From Cyclospora cayetanensis (Eukaryota > Apicomplexa > Conoidasida > Eucoccidiorida > Eimeriidae), in the NCBI RefSeq assembly GCF_002999335.1, contig NW_020312678.1, positions 62,001-126,000 of the forward strand: DNA of 64,000 nt. The letters run 5' to 3'. Under the pieces are notes generated by a model. That model ran no database searches. It saw only the letters and a program-made list of their open reading frames with translations, and had not been told where the DNA came from. Each line of letters starts with the position of its first letter. Positions within the stretch are counted from its first letter, which is position 1. The translations under genes were made by a program, and so were the position numbers. This document shows, one piece after another, positions 60,633-64,000 of the stretch.

Positions 60633-63536
60633 TCAGAGGATTTCTAGCTGCTTGTTCCTCCATCCGTAAAGCCCCTTATAGGTGTCAAAGATGCGTCTAA
60701 CTTCTTCCACGAGGAGATGGTGACCGGAAGCAATATCCTGCGTTGTCACAGAGCCAGAACGCCGTAGTGGTTGACAGCACTACTGCCATAAAGAAAACGC
60801 AAATTCATTCTAGTCCACGTCCCCAATCATGCATGCGCAGTTTGTTCATCCTCCGATGCCATGCCTGAGGCCCTAAGTGGGAGCACCCATGTAAAAGTGC
60901 AGGGGAGCGTCTCTTGAAGCGGAAACAAAGGGGGAAAGAGAAAGCATACTTCTCTTGAGGGTTGATCCACTTGAGGGATTTGCAGGGGTCGCCCTATTGC
61001 GTAAAGCAGGGGCACGCGAAACGCTACAGGGAGGCCAAAGCGGCCGTAGAAGGTAATGAGCGCAGTGCGCATCAGCCTGTCCACAGCAACAAACTCATAT
61101 TGAGCTTGAGCAACCGAACTCTCCGTCAAGCAATGACTCCTCTGCTGTGTGGCATGTAGTTCACCGGCCAAAAGCTCGCTAGAGCCGTCTCTTTCTATGG
61201 AGAGGCGGGAGAGCATCATGCGAAGGTGTGCGCATGCAGTGGCACGGAAAAAAGAGCACTTAGAAAGTCAAATTTTACCCGACGATTCCGCCTTTCGTCC
61301 GCGTACACCTCCGAATACAAAGGCGAGTGCTTGCCTGCTAAGCACCCGCCTTTGTATTCGGGATCGATGGCTGGAAACCCCCCTGAGCGCACCTGGCAAA
61401 TGGCTGGAGGAATCGGATACCCCAGGGGAGGCGGTAGGCTTGGCTGTTGCCAAAACAGTAGACCGGCACCAACCGCGCCCCTGTTTGCATTGCGAGACGA
61501 ACAATACCCACTCGGTCCTGTAGGTGAAGGCGTTCCTGAGGCATCAGAGGTAGATGAAAGCAGAGGCAATTCGGTGACCCGTCAAAGGAGCAAATAAACA
61601 GAGTAAAGGCACTCATGCATGTATATATATATATATATAAAGCAACTAGGAAGGAGACGGACAAACAAGTACCAGCCTGCGGAGCATAGCCGCCCATGTG
61701 ATGAGTGCGAAAACAGAGAAAGCACGGTCTGCGCTTTATGACTTGATACTCTTCATGCGACCCGCTTTCTGCTCCACTCCCTGCGCTACAGAGAACGTGG
61801 CGAGACGGACAGACATATGTACGGGTAGGCAGCCAGTTACCTCTGTCGGATTCGTCTCGTATATTTCCGCAATGCCTCCCGGAGACACCAGGAGGCTCCC
61901 TCCGTCCTCAAGAGACTGTTTCATTGAGTTTCTAACACACCAACCCAACCGCAACAGAAACTAATATATGCAAGGGGTCTCGAGAAAAAAGCGTCTGTAT
62001 TTGTCGCTTTCTGCGGTTCTATAGTGGCATTCATAATACGCTTATACATATGCACAGACATATATACACATATGCTCTGCATTGTTGCGTGGCTTTTCCC
62101 CTACGTGGTTTCCCATCATTTGCCTCGCTCGAGCGCGATCGATCAAATTCATAGACACTCCTAAAATTCCCTGCCTACCCCCTCCCCAAACACGGCCCCC
62201 CAGAAAGTCTCTCCAGATGCCCCCATTGGTTACATGAGGCTCACATACCTGTCTGCTGGGATCGCGTCTGAGAGAAAGATGAGCTGTCCGTACACCACAC
62301 ACCAACGCACTATGGAAGCCGCTGTCAAGCGAAAATAGCCCAAAACCTTACCAAAGTCCGCAGTGGCCATTGCCGCCTGAAGCAACATAGACAAAGAGAT
62401 TGAGCTGGGAAACCATCATGGCGGCAGACACACATAAGTTCAGAAGCAGTTTGTAGAGTGAGAGAGACATCGTGCTGTAGGTGTCCGACAGCCGAAAACG
62501 ACCAGCAAGGATGCAATTCCCACTCCGTGCAGGCCTTCCCCCCCTTTTTCTCGCTTTAAAACCAAACAAAAGGCATGATGAATCGCATTTTTGGAAGACT
62601 TTGCCGAAGTTAGCAATTCGCCATCCTCGACAATTGCTTTACCCTCTTCCTGGATAGCCCCTACTGCCCATTGCCGTATCCTCCATGCATGCTCAAAGAT
62701 TGCTTCTCCCCATTCCTGCACGCCATTATTTAACTCATGACACGTACCGGGGCTGTGGGAACTATACCGTGTGGGAAAACAGCGAATATAGTTGGTTCAC
62801 GAGGTGGAAAGCTTTCTGTACCCTCGACAATGGCCGACGTGCGATGATATCTGTGTAAGCTGCGCCAACCCTTCCACCTCCGAACGGCAGGCCGAGGGCG
62901 AATAGGAAAAAAAACTATAGACAAAACAATCAAGGCAAATATCATCTTCCTCTTGCGGGTTGTACAATGCCGCCGCCATATCCAGATAAGCAACACCGGA
63001 AACCACATAAAAGAGCCTTGAACCAGCAACTGCATCAACAAACAGCGTATGTCCTCTCCCAAGCTCAGCTGGTCTGGGGGGAGTACGGGAGGTACTGTGC
63101 GCCATGGTACGGAGGGGCCGGTTCCTAGCCCTCTGCTCATGCTGTTTCCTCCGTCCACAGGTGCGTCGGATGCTCTGTACCGCAGCTTGGAGAAGGCAGG
63201 GAGTGGACGTGAACGCTGCTGCTGATCCGTTGAAAGACCCACGCCGGCATGCTGTGAGTACAAGGAAAGAAAGTCGGCGTCAATTACCACCGGATACTGA
63301 AGGGGAGAGAAACGGTGAAGAGGATGACGTAGGGCTTGCATATACTTCTTAAGGGCGGATGCGTGCTTCAGCCTGGTCTCCATGAAGGACCAGTCCATAC
63401 CCACGCTGGCGCAGCTTTTTTCAGTAGAAAGAGCATCCTTATGAGCTGTTTTTGTTGAATATAAAATACCCCGCGGGACCCGCGGAGTCAGAGTCAAACC
63501 CAAACGGGTCCTTTCGCTGGCATCGGGGGCCTTCAT
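60633..63536 (-). CDS. DGAT2-type diacylglycerol acyltransferase
   Basis: Seven exons on the minus strand: 63536-62748, 62376-62352, 62321-62249, 61931-61841, 61535-61393, 61076-60950 and 60737-60633; 450 residues, all phases consistent. Key motifs: two membrane helices (GSFMWFPVLLIWIW, then MIFALIVLSIVFF, residues about 174-211), FAVFPHGIVP (catalytic PHG at 255-257), SLEDGGSLLVSPGGIAEIYE, RVGIVRLAMQTGARLVPVYCFGN, FYGRFGLPVAFRVPLLYAIG, and the C-terminal RRIFDTYKGLYGW ending NKQLEIL. The enzyme transfers acyl chains to diacylglycerol at the ER, making storage triacylglycerol. The N-terminal extension of about 160 residues is longer than usual, and the catalytic block reads FPHG where animal enzymes have HPHG. 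Exon 2 is only 25 bases. Monoacylglycerol acyltransferases are the alternative within the family. Confidence 0.92.
61311..61361. repeat. 22-bp inverted repeat, one mismatch
   Basis: Arms 61311-61332 and 61340-61361 are reverse complements at 21 of 22 positions around a 7-base loop. The site lies inside an intron (61392-61077) of the acyltransferase gene, so it would form a strong stem in the pre-mRNA. Confidence 0.95.
61622..61639. repeat. TA dinucleotide microsatellite
   Basis: Nine TA units within the intron between acyltransferase exons 4 and 5 (61840-61536). Confidence 0.9.
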
Positions 63537-63633
63537 GGCACTATGGAAGACAGATCGCTGGTATATGCACTTGTTAGGTTCTCCTTGTACCGATCTACGG
63601 GTGCCTATGCATGTTAGTGCTGTCTGTGCTCAG

Positions 63634-63710
63634 GTTTGCCAAAGATGGAAGTGCTGGCGAATGCGGCATTGAAGTTCAAGAAGGAAATAGCACCATGGAT
63701 ATATGAGCGT
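63634..63710 (+). CDS. Possible single exon of a gene continuing right
   Basis: A CTCAG acceptor at 63632 is followed by an open stretch (LPKMEVLANAALKFKKEIAPW) that ends at a GTAAGG donor near 63711, about 75 bases later. The residues look like ordinary protein sequence and the splice signals are good, but I see no partner exon within the window and recognise no family. The sequence from 63711 to 64000 has no other evident exon. Confidence 0.3.
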
Positions 63711-64000
63711 AAGGAAAAGATTACTGCCACACCTTTTCAATGTTACAAGAGAGGAAGAAGAGGAAAAATGAGGGAAGGGATGTGGGGGCTATTGCGTGCA
63801 AGACAGAGGATCAGCTTTCTCAAGTGTGGTGTGTTCCAAAGCTGCGGCCCATTTTGCTTAACATGACGAGATAGTATAAAGAGCTAGCCAAATGAAGATC
63901 GAAAAGCTAAATCCATCCACCGAAGGCATGCAGAGCGTCTTTCTTTTCAGTGTTTTCTGCGCCCAGGGCCGACCTGCTATTGTCGCGTGGTGGTATTACA

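Noticed and set aside
62440..62550. A longer version of acyltransferase exon 2 (reading RFRLSDTYSTMSLSLYK)
   Set aside because: That frame does not keep phase with the conserved DAIPADR-NSMKQSLEDGG join; the 25-base exon does.
1..64000. tRNA, rRNA, CRISPR arrays or bacterial-type operons
   Set aside because: I saw no cloverleaf with intact T-loop, no rRNA core sequence and no spaced direct repeats; the gene structure is plainly eukaryotic.

Overview
This is nuclear DNA of an intron-rich eukaryote, almost certainly a coccidian apicomplexan of the genus Eimeria. Three things point there: CAG/CTG trinucleotide tracts occur in exons, introns and spacers, giving Gln, Ala, Ser or Leu runs depending on frame; genes are split by short GT-AG (sometimes GC-AG) introns; and one gene at 40.7-42.0 kb matches the six-cysteine, GPI-anchored SAG (TA4-type) surface antigens of Eimeria. 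There are no operons and no prokaryotic features.

For most genes I rebuilt exons by hand, requiring splice signals, matching codon phase at each junction and conserved motifs across junctions. Layout: 2.9-4.6 kb (-) PI31-type proteasome regulator; 6.5-10.1 kb (-) carnosine N-methyltransferase family; 11.0-13.4 kb (+) secretory protein joining a canopy/saposin-like domain to an FKBP-type domain; 14.1-18.4 kb (-) TAF5 of TFIID; 20.3-25.8 kb (-) kinesin with a long Q-rich tail; 28.7-30.4 kb (-) small EF-hand protein; 31.3-34.8 kb (-) one or two low-complexity proteins with a 15-bp minisatellite; 35.3-36.3 kb (+) unknown four-exon protein; 36.5-37.8 kb (+) Romo1/Mgr2-like protein; 40.7-42.0 kb (+) SAG antigen; 45.3-47.9 kb (+) TRM61 tRNA m1A58 methyltransferase catalytic subunit; 49.3-53.9 kb (-) ATM1/ABCB7-type half transporter; 56.7-57.3 kb (-) small signal-peptide/one-TM protein; 58.1-59.2 kb (+) mitochondrial ribosomal protein mL43; 60.6-63.5 kb (-) DGAT2-type acyltransferase. 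The right end may carry one exon of a further plus-strand gene.

The genes do not form one pathway. This is mostly a housekeeping block (transcription, tRNA modification, proteasome, mitochondrial import, translation and transport, lipid synthesis, motor protein) interrupted by a sparse 38-45 kb stretch around the parasite-specific antigen, which may hold decayed SAG relatives. The observations most worth a second look are the canopy-FKBP fusion ending in RDEF, three inferred GC-AG introns (two in one gene), three long near-perfect inverted repeats, and the isolated SAG locus.
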